DNA of 7,168 nt, taken from assembly GCA_013820975.1 (NCBI GenBank), contig JACDHQ010000102.1, forward strand, positions 1-7,168, in the 5' to 3' direction. This document shows positions 1-5,708 of this stretch, one piece after another (positions within the stretch are counted from its first letter, which is position 1; the number at the start of each line of letters is the position of its first letter). Under the pieces are notes generated by a model. That model ran no database searches. It had not been told where the DNA came from and worked only from the letters and a program-made list of their open reading frames with translations. The DNA is from Gemmatimonadaceae bacterium (lineage in GTDB: Bacteria; Gemmatimonadota; Gemmatimonadetes; Gemmatimonadales; Gemmatimonadaceae). A program made the translations under genes and the position numbers.

Positions 1-1
1 G

Positions 2-301
2 CGCGCGCGGTATGGGTCGGGCGGCGTGCACCATGTCGCACTCCGCGTCCCCGAGCCGGCCGACATGACCGGGTGGTCGGCTCGTCTCGCCGCGCGGGGC
101 TTTCGCAACAGCGGGGAGGTCGACCGACACTACTTCCGCTCCGTATACGTGCGCGAGCCCAACGGCCTGCTGTTCGAACTGGCGTCGGATGGCCCGGGGT
201 TCGACATCGATGGTCCGCTCGACGGCGACCGCCTGTCGCTGCCGCCGTTTCTCGAGCCGCGCCGGACGGAAATCGAAGGCATGCTCAGGCCGCTCCCGTA
301 A
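2..301 (+). CDS. VOC-family ring-cleaving dioxygenase-like protein (MhqO type), C-terminal fragment
   Basis: This is the 3' end of a gene whose start lies left of the window; the frame is open from base 2 and ends in TAA at 299-301. The visible 99 or so residues look like the last beta-alpha-beta-beta-beta module of a vicinal-oxygen-chelate (glyoxalase/extradiol dioxygenase) protein. A GSGGVHHVALRV strand opens the module, and the second His (codon 32-34) is the likely metal ligand. It is followed by YFRSVYVREPNGLLFELASD, where the Glu at 176-178 is the likely second metal ligand. The tail GPGFDIDGPLDG...LSLPPFLEPRR is characteristic of the MhqO/MhqA-like ring-cleaving dioxygenase group, which in Bacillus is linked to hydroquinone and quinone detoxification. 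The substrate here is unknown. The family assignment is fairly safe; the exact reaction is inference. No terminator is obvious directly after the stop. Confidence 0.85.
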   Translation, partial: RARYGSGGVHHVALRVPEPADMTGWSARLAARGFRNSGEVDRHYFRSVYVREPNGLLFELASDGPGFDIDGPLDGDRLSLPPFLEPRRTEIEGMLRPLP

Positions 302-382
302 TCATCGCATCGGGCGCGCCTCCAGGGCGGAGCGACGGCCCGGGCCAAATGATAGCCACTGTTGTCGTTACGGTCCGGTCGG

Positions 383-411
383 TTGCGTTAACGGCTCGGT
401 CAGGCTACATT
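383..411 (+). promoter_or_regulatory. Candidate sigma-70 promoter for the cold-shock gene
   Basis: TTGCGT (383-388) and TACATT (406-411) are separated by exactly 17 bases. This is the best -35/-10 pair found upstream of the cold-shock gene. It lies downstream of the preceding gene's stop (301) and upstream of all the leader hairpins. The expected start of transcription is about 418. The assignment is by eye only, and promoter consensus in this phylum is not well known to me. Confidence 0.45.
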
Positions 412-425
412 AGATGAGCGATACT

Positions 426-439
426 CACGCCTCGGCGTG
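426..439 (+). other. Leader hairpin 1
   Basis: CACGC (426-430) pairs with GCGTG (435-439) around a CTCG tetraloop. It would sit within about 10 nt of the predicted mRNA 5' end, where a hairpin could protect the transcript from 5'-end-dependent decay. The role is inferred; the pairing is visible. Confidence 0.4.
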
Positions 440-448
440 TGGACAAGT

Positions 449-501
449 TCCGACTGCTCAGGGGCCTGCCGAATTCATGAGCGGGCCCTTTTTTAGTCGG
501 A
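449..501 (+). terminator. Attenuator-like intrinsic terminator in the cold-shock leader
   Basis: The core is a 10-bp stem, 460-469 with 481-490, holding two G-U pairs and a loop of about 11 nt. The T run 489-494 begins at the last two stem bases, so this is a standard intrinsic terminator shape. If polymerase reads through, TCCGACT (449-455) can pair with AGTCGGA (495-501), lengthening the hairpin across a 4x4 internal loop. An alternative stem, GCTCA (456-460) with TGAGC (478-482), competes with the core stem. Its place between the candidate promoter and the cold-shock gene suggests attenuation. Alternatively it simply ends transcripts from the upstream VOC gene, or from a short RNA of about 75 nt. 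Confidence 0.6.
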
Positions 502-510
502 GTTTCGCAA

Positions 511-526
511 GCCGCCAAGTGGCGGC
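511..526 (+). other. Leader hairpin 3
   Basis: GCCGCC (511-516) and GGCGGC (521-526) form a perfect 6-bp all-GC stem closed by an AAGT loop, about 110 nt before the start codon. There is no T run after it, so it is not a terminator. It is most likely part of the folded 5' leader. Confidence 0.45.
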
Positions 527-623
527 GCCCAGCGTGAGGGTTGTCACGAGCTCGCTGTTGCTGGTTCGTACTAGGCATCTGGATTCTCAGGGCCCGTGCT
601 TCGACCGCAGCACAATTGTTTCC

Positions 624-628
624 AGGAG
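624..628 (+). promoter_or_regulatory. Ribosome binding site of the cold-shock gene
   Basis: AGGAG lies 9 bases before ATG 638. It decides the start: the in-frame ATG at 596 would add 14 residues not found in cold-shock proteins and has no such site. Confidence 0.8.
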
Positions 629-637
629 TTTTCCAGT

Positions 638-850
638 ATGCGTACGACCGGTACCGTCAAGTGGTTCAACGACACGAAGGGTTTTGGCTTCATCACCCCG
701 GCTGATGGTGGCAAGGATTGCTTTGTCCACCACTCCGCGATCCAGGGCCAGGGTTTCAAGACCCTCGCCGAGGGCGAGAGTGTCGAGTTCGACATCGTGC
801 AGGGCCAGAAGGGTCCGGCCGCGGAGAACGTGACCCGTCAGGGTCGCTAA
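638..850 (+). CDS. Cold-shock protein (CspA family, single cold-shock domain)
   Basis: The product is a 70-aa single-domain protein, the standard length for CspA-type nucleic-acid chaperones. These bind single-stranded RNA and DNA and melt mRNA structure in the cytoplasm, during cold or in normal growth. It begins MRTTGTVKWFND and contains RNP1 (KGFGFI, residues 14-19) and RNP2 (CFVHHSAI, residues 28-35), with the surface aromatics W9, F16, F18, F29 and H31 that stack on bases. C28 and H32 replace the more common hydrophobic and Tyr/Arg residues of RNP2, which is a mild oddity. The C-terminal strands (VEFDIVQGQKGPAAENV) are intact. It appears to be transcribed alone: a long structured leader lies upstream and a very strong terminator downstream. 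Whether it is cold-inducible or constitutive cannot be told from the protein; the leader argues for RNA-level control. Confidence 0.97.
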   Translation: MRTTGTVKWFNDTKGFGFITPADGGKDCFVHHSAIQGQGFKTLAEGESVEFDIVQGQKGPAAENVTRQGR

Positions 851-882
851 CCGCTCTTGTCGAGCCACTCGTCACTGCGAGC

Positions 883-900
883 GCGTCGAGTGATCGACGC
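883..900 (+). other. 3' UTR hairpin with GTGA loop
   Basis: GCGTCGA (883-889) pairs perfectly with TCGACGC (894-900) around GTGA, a GNRA-type loop. It lies between the cold-shock stop codon and the main terminator and has no T run. It probably belongs to the folded 3' end of the cold-shock mRNA. Confidence 0.45.
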
Positions 901-916
901 AGGGTAAGGTGACACG

Positions 917-963
917 AGCGCCGACGAATCGAGAGGATCGATTCGTCGGCGCTTCGGTTTTTT
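917..963 (+). terminator. Strong intrinsic terminator after the cold-shock gene
   Basis: A perfect 16-bp stem (917-932 with 938-953) closes a 5-base GAGGA loop, and a six-T run follows at 958-963. It ends the cold-shock transcript only 28 bases before the next gene's start, so that gene needs either read-through or a promoter that I cannot place. Confidence 0.93.
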
Positions 964-981
964 CTCAACAATGGTCGCTAT

Positions 982-986
982 GGAGG
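982..986 (+). promoter_or_regulatory. Ribosome binding site that sets the start of the 173-aa protein
   Basis: GGAGG is placed 5 bases before ATG 992. Two earlier in-frame ATGs (971 and 980) overlap or precede this site and have none of their own, so 992 is preferred. Confidence 0.7.
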
Positions 987-991
987 ATTCA

Positions 992-1513
992 ATGGCCGCA
1001 TCGCCGCATGAGTTCGACGTCGGTATCTCCGATCGCCCGTCCTTTCTCGCTTCGCATCGCGCCCTCGCGGTCTGCACGCGGGAATTCGGGAAGCTGAGCG
1101 ACGGGATCGTGGACCGGGTGGAAGCGCTGGCTGGGACGGGTGCCGTGGAGAAGCCGGTGATCCGTGCGATGCCTGGCCGCTGCATCATCCAGCTCGGGCC
1201 GGTGGCACTGACGATTGCCTGGTTGCGCAGCACGCTCGACTCGGTGGCGGATGGCCAGCTGCTCGTGATCCTGTGGCGCGGCAATGTGGCCCCGAAGATG
1301 GCGCGCCTTCCCGAGCACATGGCCGGCAAGGGCATGTCGTCGTCCGTCCCCGTGGCGCTCCTCGAGGAGACGCTGAGGGCCGCCGGCACCGACGAAGCCA
1401 GCTGGACCTGGCACCTCGCCGCGGACCTCAAGGACTTCACGTCCGCCGAGCTGGCCGATCGCTGCGTGAAGCTGCTGCGGGATGCGTACGGATCGGACGC
1501 CGCGGTCGCGTAA
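992..1513 (+). CDS. Hypothetical cytoplasmic protein, 173 aa
   Basis: I do not recognise this family. The start at 992 is chosen from the GGAGG site; in-frame ATGs at 971 and 980 would add 7 or 4 residues. The protein has no signal peptide and no membrane segment. It reads as a mixed alpha/beta fold: a helical N-terminal part with EFGKLSDGIVDRVEAL, then a strand-rich centre (PVIRAMPGRCIIQLGPVAL, then QLLVILWRGNVAP), then a C-terminal half including SWTWHLAADLKDFTSAELADRCVKLL. The WTWHL segment and the ILWRG strand are the most distinctive pieces. Two Cys outside the initial part (in GRCIIQLG and DRCVKLL) show no metal-site spacing. It is a one-gene unit: a strong terminator ends 28 bases before it and another follows 21 bases after its stop. 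Codon use matches its neighbours, so it is very likely a real gene. Confidence 0.85.
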   Translation: MAASPHEFDVGISDRPSFLASHRALAVCTREFGKLSDGIVDRVEALAGTGAVEKPVIRAMPGRCIIQLGPVALTIAWLRSTLDSVADGQLLVILWRGNVAPKMARLPEHMAGKGMSSSVPVALLEETLRAAGTDEASWTWHLAADLKDFTSAELADRCVKLLRDAYGSDAAVA

Positions 1514-1534
1514 TGAACGGTTGATGAACCGCGA

Positions 1535-1565
1535 AAAGGGCCGCTCTGTCGAGCGGCCCTTTCTT
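1535..1565 (+). terminator. Intrinsic terminator after the 173-aa protein gene
   Basis: A perfect 12-bp stem, 1535-1546 with 1551-1562, closes a TGTC loop. It starts with AAA and ends with TTT, then CTT. The A-rich left flank (1534-1537) would let it also work, weakly, for transcripts on the other strand. Confidence 0.88.
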
Positions 1566-1584
1566 GCACCCATGGGTAGCTCGG

Positions 1585-1614
1585 TGCGTATGGCGATGAT
1601 CATCCTGGCACGCA
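1585..1614. promoter_or_regulatory. Symmetric dyad upstream of the carboxypeptidase gene
   Basis: TGCGT (1585-1589), a central palindrome GATGATCATC (1595-1604) and ACGCA (1610-1614) are arranged exactly symmetrically around 1599.5, with 5-base unpaired spacers on each side. The central palindrome leaves no loop, so a DNA-binding dimer site is more likely than an RNA hairpin. It lies about 95 bases before the carboxypeptidase start. A weak TTGCAC (1564-1569) with TATGGC (1589-1594) overlaps it. The regulator is unknown. Confidence 0.35.
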
Positions 1615-1707
1615 TGCGGCGTCACGCGGAGGTGGATCCATCGCGGTTCCGATCCAACGCGACCTGGGCACCTTCCTGACACACAGCGCCGGCTCGTAGT
1701 TTCAGGC

Positions 1708-3009
1708 ATGAGAAACTTCGCATGGCGCATGGCCGCAGCAGCGGCGGCGATCACGATCGGCCTCGGCTGCGCGTCCGGCGCCAGCCGCTCCAATCCAGCC
1801 CCCTGCTGCGCGGCCGAGGGACTCCGCATCGCCGAGCAGTATCGCACGACGGCGATCACCACTCGGCGCTTCACGCATGACCACCTGTGGATCGCGATGG
1901 CGCCCGCGCTCCGTTCGCCGTCGGTGCGGGTCACCGAGATCGGCCGCTCGGTGCAGGACCGGCCACTCCGTGCGGTCACCTTTGGCTCGGGTCCGGTGAC
2001 GGTGCTCCTCTGGTCGCAGATGCACGGCGACGAGGCGACGGCGACGATGTCGCTCGCCGACATGGCCGCCTGGTTCGCCGATACCTCTACTCGAGATCCG
2101 CTGCGCGACCGCATCGCCCGTGAGCTCACGGTGGTGATGGTGCCGATGCTCAATCCCGACGGCGCGGAGCTGTTCCAGCGAGAGAATGCGCTGGGGATCG
2201 ACATCAACCGCGATGCGCGGCGGCTCGTGACGCCGGAGGCCCGGGCCCTCAAGCGGCTGCGCGACTCGATCGATGCCGACTTCGGCTTCAACCTGCACGA
2301 CCAGAATGCGCGCACGCTCGCCGGGCCGCGCGGTCGACAGGTGGCGATCGCGCTGCTCGCTCCCGCCGCCGATGAGGCACGCAGCTGGGGGGAGACTCGC
2401 ACGCGCGCCCGCCACGTTGCAGCGGTGGTCGCTGGAGTGCTGGAGCAGCCGATCGGCGGCCACCTGGCGCGGTACGATGACAGCTTCGAGCCGCGTGCGT
2501 TCGGCGACCTGATGCAGCAGTGGGGAACGAGCACGGTGCTCATCGAGAGCGGGGCGATGGCCGGCGACCCGGAGAAGCAGCGGCTGCGCGCGCTGAACGT
2601 CGTCGCGCTGGTATCGGCGCTCGACGCCATCGCGACGGGTGGATACACCGCCGTGCCGACGACGGCGTACGACGCGCTCTCGACCAATTCGCGTTCGGCG
2701 CTCGACCTCGTCATCCGCGGCGCGAGCATCGTGATGCCCGGCCAGCAACCCGTGCGCGCCGATGTGGCGATCAACTACGACGAGCCGGTGCAGCGAGTGG
2801 GCCCGCGTATCCGCGACGTCGGCGACCTCGAGTCCGTCGTGGCGCTCGACACCCTCGAGGCCACGGGACTCTTCCTGCATCCCGACTCGACGGCGCTCAC
2901 GGCGCACGGCGAGTCGCGCTGGCTGCGCATCGGTGCGCTCGCGGCATTGACCCTGCGTCGCGGCGCATCCTCGACGAGCGAGGCGGTGCGCACGATCGGC
3001 ATGCCCTGA
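1708..3009 (+). CDS. Exported M14-family zinc carboxypeptidase
   Basis: This 433-aa metallopeptidase would remove C-terminal residues from peptides outside the cytoplasm. The N-terminus (R2 and R7, then an Ala/Ile-rich core ending in GLGC around residues 16-24) is a signal peptide. The cysteine could be lipidated, but the lipobox has Gly at -3 and is not a clean match. The M14 site is complete. Zinc ligands are H106 and E109 (QMHGDEA) and H197 (NLHDQN). The substrate-binding motifs are LNPDG (N149) and DINRD (N167, R168), and the catalytic Glu is E280 (VLIESG). A C-terminal domain of about 110 residues follows the catalytic part. The start at 1708 has no good ribosome site (AGG lies only one base before ATG). 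A TAGTTT at 1697-1702 hints at a leaderless message, but weakly. The EamA permease gene follows after five bases. Exact cleavage preference cannot be judged. Confidence 0.93.
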   Translation: MRNFAWRMAAAAAAITIGLGCASGASRSNPAPCCAAEGLRIAEQYRTTAITTRRFTHDHLWIAMAPALRSPSVRVTEIGRSVQDRPLRAVTFGSGPVTVLLWSQMHGDEATATMSLADMAAWFADTSTRDPLRDRIARELTVVMVPMLNPDGAELFQRENALGIDINRDARRLVTPEARALKRLRDSIDADFGFNLHDQNARTLAGPRGRQVAIALLAPAADEARSWGETRTRARHVAAVVAGVLEQPIGGHLARYDDSFEPRAFGDLMQQWGTSTVLIESGAMAGDPEKQRLRALNVVALVSALDAIATGGYTAVPTTAYDALSTNSRSALDLVIRGASIVMPGQQPVRADVAINYDEPVQRVGPRIRDVGDLESVVALDTLEATGLFLHPDSTALTAHGESRWLRIGALAALTLRRGASSTSEAVRTIGMP

Positions 3010-3014
3010 CGCGC

Positions 3015-3887
3015 GTGCCCGGCTACGCGTACATCGTCGCCGCCGCACTGTTGTGGGCGACGCTCGGCCCCGTCGCGCGCTTCCTGCTTCAGGACGGGGT
3101 GAGCGCGCTCGAGATCGGATTCTGGCGGGCGACGATTGCCGCCGTGCTCTTTGCCGTGCATGCCGCCGTGCGCCGGCAATCGTGGGTCGCACCCCGCGAC
3201 CTGCCGGCGATTGGTGGCTTCGCGCTCGTCGGCGTCTCGCTTTTCTACGTAGCGTTCTTCCGGGCGGTCGAATCCGGTGGGGCGGCGCTCGCGGCCATCC
3301 TCCTGTACACGGCGCCCGTCTGGGTGGCGATTGCCGCGCGCATGCTGCTGGGCGAACGGATCACGACGCGAAAGGCGATCACGATCATGGTGACCCTCAC
3401 CGGCGTTGCGCTTGTCGCAGGTGGCAGCGCCGACGGACTCCGAAGTGGCGCCGGCGCACGCGCCCCGGTCGGCGCCGAGCCGCTCTTCTGGGGACTCGTC
3501 GCGGGACTCGCCTACGCCAGCTATTACGTGTTCGGCAAGCGCTTCTTCTCGCGGTATGAGCCCGCGCGCATCTTCTCCATCGCCATGCCGGTGGGCGCGC
3601 TCGCGCTGCTGCCGATGATCGAGTTCACGTCGAAGCCGGCGTGGGCCTGGGCACTGCTCGTGTTCATCGGCGCCGTGCCCACCTACGGCGCATGCCTGCT
3701 CTATGCGGCAGGGCTGGCGCGCACCGAGGCCACCCGGGCGGCGACGATCGCGACGATCGAGCCGATGGCTGCCGCCGTGCTGGCCTTCCTGGTGTGGGAG
3801 GAGACGCTACGCCCCGTCGCCCTCGCCGGTGCCGCCCTCATCCTGCTGGGGGTCGTGGTCACGGCGCGGGCGCGACCCACTGGCTGA
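3015..3887 (+). CDS. EamA/DMT-family permease (10 TM)
   Basis: This 290-aa inner-membrane transporter has two tandem EamA repeats, roughly residues 4-137 and 155-288, each with five membrane helices. The length and design match drug/metabolite-transporter proteins of the RhaT/YdcZ/EamA type, which often export amino acids or related small molecules. Conserved pieces include LLWATLGPVARF in TM1, YTAPVWVAI...LLGER (G113, E114) closing the first repeat, and IEPMAAAVLAFLVWEE (E249, P250, E262) near the end of the second. A polar stretch around residues 137-155 joins the repeats. The start is GTG 3015, five bases after the carboxypeptidase stop and with no visible ribosome site of its own, so re-initiation by the upstream ribosome is likely. 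The substrate is unknown; pairing with a peptidase makes an amino acid or peptide plausible. Confidence 0.92.
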   Translation: MPGYAYIVAAALLWATLGPVARFLLQDGVSALEIGFWRATIAAVLFAVHAAVRRQSWVAPRDLPAIGGFALVGVSLFYVAFFRAVESGGAALAAILLYTAPVWVAIAARMLLGERITTRKAITIMVTLTGVALVAGGSADGLRSGAGARAPVGAEPLFWGLVAGLAYASYYVFGKRFFSRYEPARIFSIAMPVGALALLPMIEFTSKPAWAWALLVFIGAVPTYGACLLYAAGLARTEATRAATIATIEPMAAAVLAFLVWEETLRPVALAGAALILLGVVVTARARPTG

Positions 3888-3908
3888 TCGCCCTCGCGCC
3901 GCGCCTGC

Positions 3909-5606
3909 TCAACCCTCCACGAGCTTCCGCAGGCTCTCGAGTTGCTGCATCATCGCCGCGCTCGGGCGGGCGCCCGGGTTCATCACCCGCGCGAGGTCCT
4001 CGTCCTTGCTGTACAGGTCGTTGCCGAAGTGGAGGCGGCCATCCTTCTCGTACGCGGTGAAGTAGGCGATGTACACCGGAATCTTCCGCTCGAGGCGTAC
4101 GGTGCGGTTGTCGTTGCCGCGCTGCATCGCTTCCTCGACGCGGGCCTCGTCCCAGCCGAGCGCCCACTGCGCAAGCTGGTTGGGGTTCTCCACACGGATG
4201 CAGCCGTGGCTGAAGGCGCGCACGTCGCGCTGAAAGAGGCTGCGCGACGGCGTATCGTGCAGGTAGATGTTGTAGCTGTTCGGGAACATGAACTTCACGA
4301 GCCCGAGCGAGTTCTTCGGCCCCGGCGTCTGGCGGATTCGGCGCGTCCCGCCATCGCTCCAGTACTCGTAGTTGTTGGCTTCCATGTACCCCGGATTCTG
4401 GGCGAACTTTGGCTCGAGCTCCTTCGACTGGATGTCGGGCGTCACGTTCCAGTAGGGGCGAAAGACGACATGGTCCATCTGGTCGCTGAATGCCGGCGTG
4501 GTACGACCCTCGTACTCCTCGCCGACGATCACCTTCATGTCCAGTGCGACGCCCGTGCCGTCGTACGCCTGGAGCCGGAAGGCGGGCACGTTCACGAAGA
4601 TGTACCGCTCGCCGAGGAATCGCGGAAGCCAGCGGTGGCGTTCGAGATTGGCGGCGACCTGCGCCAGCCGGAAGTCGGCGGAGACGTTCATCGATTTCAC
4701 CGTCTCCGCGCCAAGGATGCCGTCCACGTTGATGGCGTGCTGCGCCTGGAACTGCGACACGGCGTCGGAGAGCTGGCGGGTGTACACGCGGCCGGTATCG
4801 GCGGGTACGGCGATGCCCTCGGCCGCGAGGCGCGTACGCAGTGCCGCGAGCCGCGTGGGAGCGTCGCGATCGTTCACCTTCAGCGGCTTCCCCTCGGGGA
4901 CGGTGTTCCACCCGCCGCTCGCGACGACCTGACGCAGCTCCTGCAGCCCCTGACGGAGGACCTGATAGTCGGTGCCCTCGGGCCGCATCCGTGCGATCCC
5001 GACATCGAGCCTGTCAGCGCGAAGGCTGCGGACGACGGCACTGTCGAGCTTCTCGTGCTTGAAGTCGATGTGCCAGTCGTTGGTGACTTCCTTTGGGTTC
5101 GTCTGCCCGCTGAGGAGGTCCTCCGCGAGGGCCAGATAGGCGGACGAGAGCAGCACGTCCGCATGCGCGAGTTGCTCCGCCGTCGGCGATTCGGCGTGCC
5201 GGACCGCCGCGATCGCCTGGGCCAGGGCGGCGATCGGGTATTCCTCGAGGCGGAGGGCGTCGCTGTGGGCATCGGTCAGGGCCCGGATGAGGGCCGAGGT
5301 GCGGTCGGCGATCGGTCCCTTCGAGTCCATCCACAGGGGGGTGCCGTCATAGGCCTTGTAGAGGACGTCCACGTGCTTCCAGAGGTCGGGAGCGACATCG
5401 GCCGGGGCCTCACCTTCGAGGCGGGCCTGGATGGCACTCTGAACTGCCGCGGTCGGTACCCCGGCAACCGACTCGGATCGCGCGGGATCCCAGTTGTACG
5501 CGACGTCGCCGCCCGACTCCGCCTCGACCCGGTTGCAGCCGGCCGCGATGGCCGCGAGACCGAGCCCGATCAGGTAATTACGTCGTGACTTCCAGGTGAA
5601 TCCCAT
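3909..5606 (-). CDS. L,D-transpeptidase, YcbB/LdtD type, lipoprotein-like
   Basis: This 565-aa enzyme would make 3-3 crosslinks in peptidoglycan, joining meso-diaminopimelate residues of tetrapeptide stems outside the inner membrane. Domain order matches E. coli YcbB (615 aa): an N-terminal scaffold region (about 45-250), a PG_binding_1 domain (about 270-307, with QFQAQHAINVDGILGAET), then a YkuD catalytic domain (about 335-500). The YkuD signature is intact: H450 (YLHDTPS) and SHGCIRV with H467 and catalytic C469. The N-terminus has KSRRNYLIGLG followed by AIAAGC. S7-R8-R9-N10-Y11-L12 resembles a Tat motif, and C24 could be lipidated. An upstream in-frame ATG at 5804 would add 66 unlikely residues; AGGAGG decides for 5606. 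It is convergent with the permease gene (21-base gap, no terminator seen) and divergent from the histidine kinase. Confidence 0.95.
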   Translation of the reverse strand: MGFTWKSRRNYLIGLGLAAIAAGCNRVEAESGGDVAYNWDPARSESVAGVPTAAVQSAIQARLEGEAPADVAPDLWKHVDVLYKAYDGTPLWMDSKGPIADRTSALIRALTDAHSDALRLEEYPIAALAQAIAAVRHAESPTAEQLAHADVLLSSAYLALAEDLLSGQTNPKEVTNDWHIDFKHEKLDSAVVRSLRADRLDVGIARMRPEGTDYQVLRQGLQELRQVVASGGWNTVPEGKPLKVNDRDAPTRLAALRTRLAAEGIAVPADTGRVYTRQLSDAVSQFQAQHAINVDGILGAETVKSMNVSADFRLAQVAANLERHRWLPRFLGERYIFVNVPAFRLQAYDGTGVALDMKVIVGEEYEGRTTPAFSDQMDHVVFRPYWNVTPDIQSKELEPKFAQNPGYMEANNYEYWSDGGTRRIRQTPGPKNSLGLVKFMFPNSYNIYLHDTPSRSLFQRDVRAFSHGCIRVENPNQLAQWALGWDEARVEEAMQRGNDNRTVRLERKIPVYIAYFTAYEKDGRLHFGNDLYSKDEDLARVMNPGARPSAAMMQQLESLRKLVEG

Positions 5607-5610
5607 CGTT

Positions 5611-5616
5611 CCTCCT
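5611..5616 (-). promoter_or_regulatory. Ribosome binding site of the L,D-transpeptidase
   Basis: AGGAGG on the - strand lies 4 bases before the ATG at 5606-5604. It is a full match to the anti-Shine-Dalgarno core and the reason this start was chosen. Confidence 0.85.
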
Positions 5617-5624
5617 CTATAATG

Positions 5625-5644
5625 ATGCCCAGCCTGATGGGCGT
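5625..5644 (-). other. Hairpin beside the transpeptidase ribosome site
   Basis: A 7-bp stem (5625-5631 with 5638-5644, one G-T pair on the + strand) closes a 6-base loop. It ends 8 bases upstream of the AGGAGG site on the - strand mRNA. A second small hairpin, GCGCCA (5679-5684) with TGGCGC (5688-5693), lies further upstream in the same leader. They may shape translation of the gene, but have no proven role. Confidence 0.35.
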
Positions 5645-5708
5645 ACCGGGCTCCACAAAAGCGATTACCGGGCCGTGCGCGCCAGCATGGCGCAGGGGGC
5701 TTGCCTCG

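Larger units (their letters stand above)
302..637 (+). other. 336-base non-coding region: promoter and long structured leader of the cold-shock gene
   Basis: No convincing gene lies here. The only long frame, from ATG 414, runs into the cold-shock gene in another frame and has no ribosome site. The stretch holds a candidate sigma-70 promoter (383-411), a 5-bp hairpin with a CTCG loop (426-439), a long hairpin with a T-tract (449-501) and a tight 6-bp hairpin with an AAGT loop (511-526). If transcription starts near 418, the mRNA leader is about 220 nt. That is long for a 70-aa gene but in line with cspA-type genes, whose leaders are known to be long and structured. Confidence 0.6.

Noticed and set aside
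541..574. Possible second promoter for the cold-shock gene: TTGTCA (541-546) with TACTAG (569-574)
   Set aside because: The spacing is 22 bases, too far from 17, and no better -10 lies at the right distance. I keep the 383-411 pair, though mapping could change this.
414..833. Open frame of 139 codons from ATG 414
   Set aside because: It has no ribosome site, overlaps the true cold-shock gene in another frame, starts before the expected transcription start, and its Ser/Arg-rich product is typical of a shadow frame in GC-rich DNA.
1697..1710. Leaderless transcript start for the carboxypeptidase from CTGACA (1676-1681) and TAGTTT (1697-1702)
   Set aside because: The spacer is only 15 bases and the -10 is poor. 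The missing ribosome site makes it tempting, but the evidence is too thin for a feature.
847..2774. Long opposite-strand open frames across the 173-aa protein and the carboxypeptidase
   Set aside because: They are rich in Arg, Ser and Ala, have no domain signature, and cross two intrinsic terminators. They are antisense shadows of clear + strand genes.
3888..3908. Possible bidirectional terminator between the convergent permease and transpeptidase genes
   Set aside because: Only 21 bases separate the genes and I see no stem followed by a T or A run there.
3942..5588. 548-codon + strand open frame opposite the L,D-transpeptidase
   Set aside because: The - strand frame carries complete PG-binding and YkuD motifs and a perfect ribosome site. 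The + strand frame shows only a His/Val/Arg-rich product with no motif and is a mirror of codon bias.
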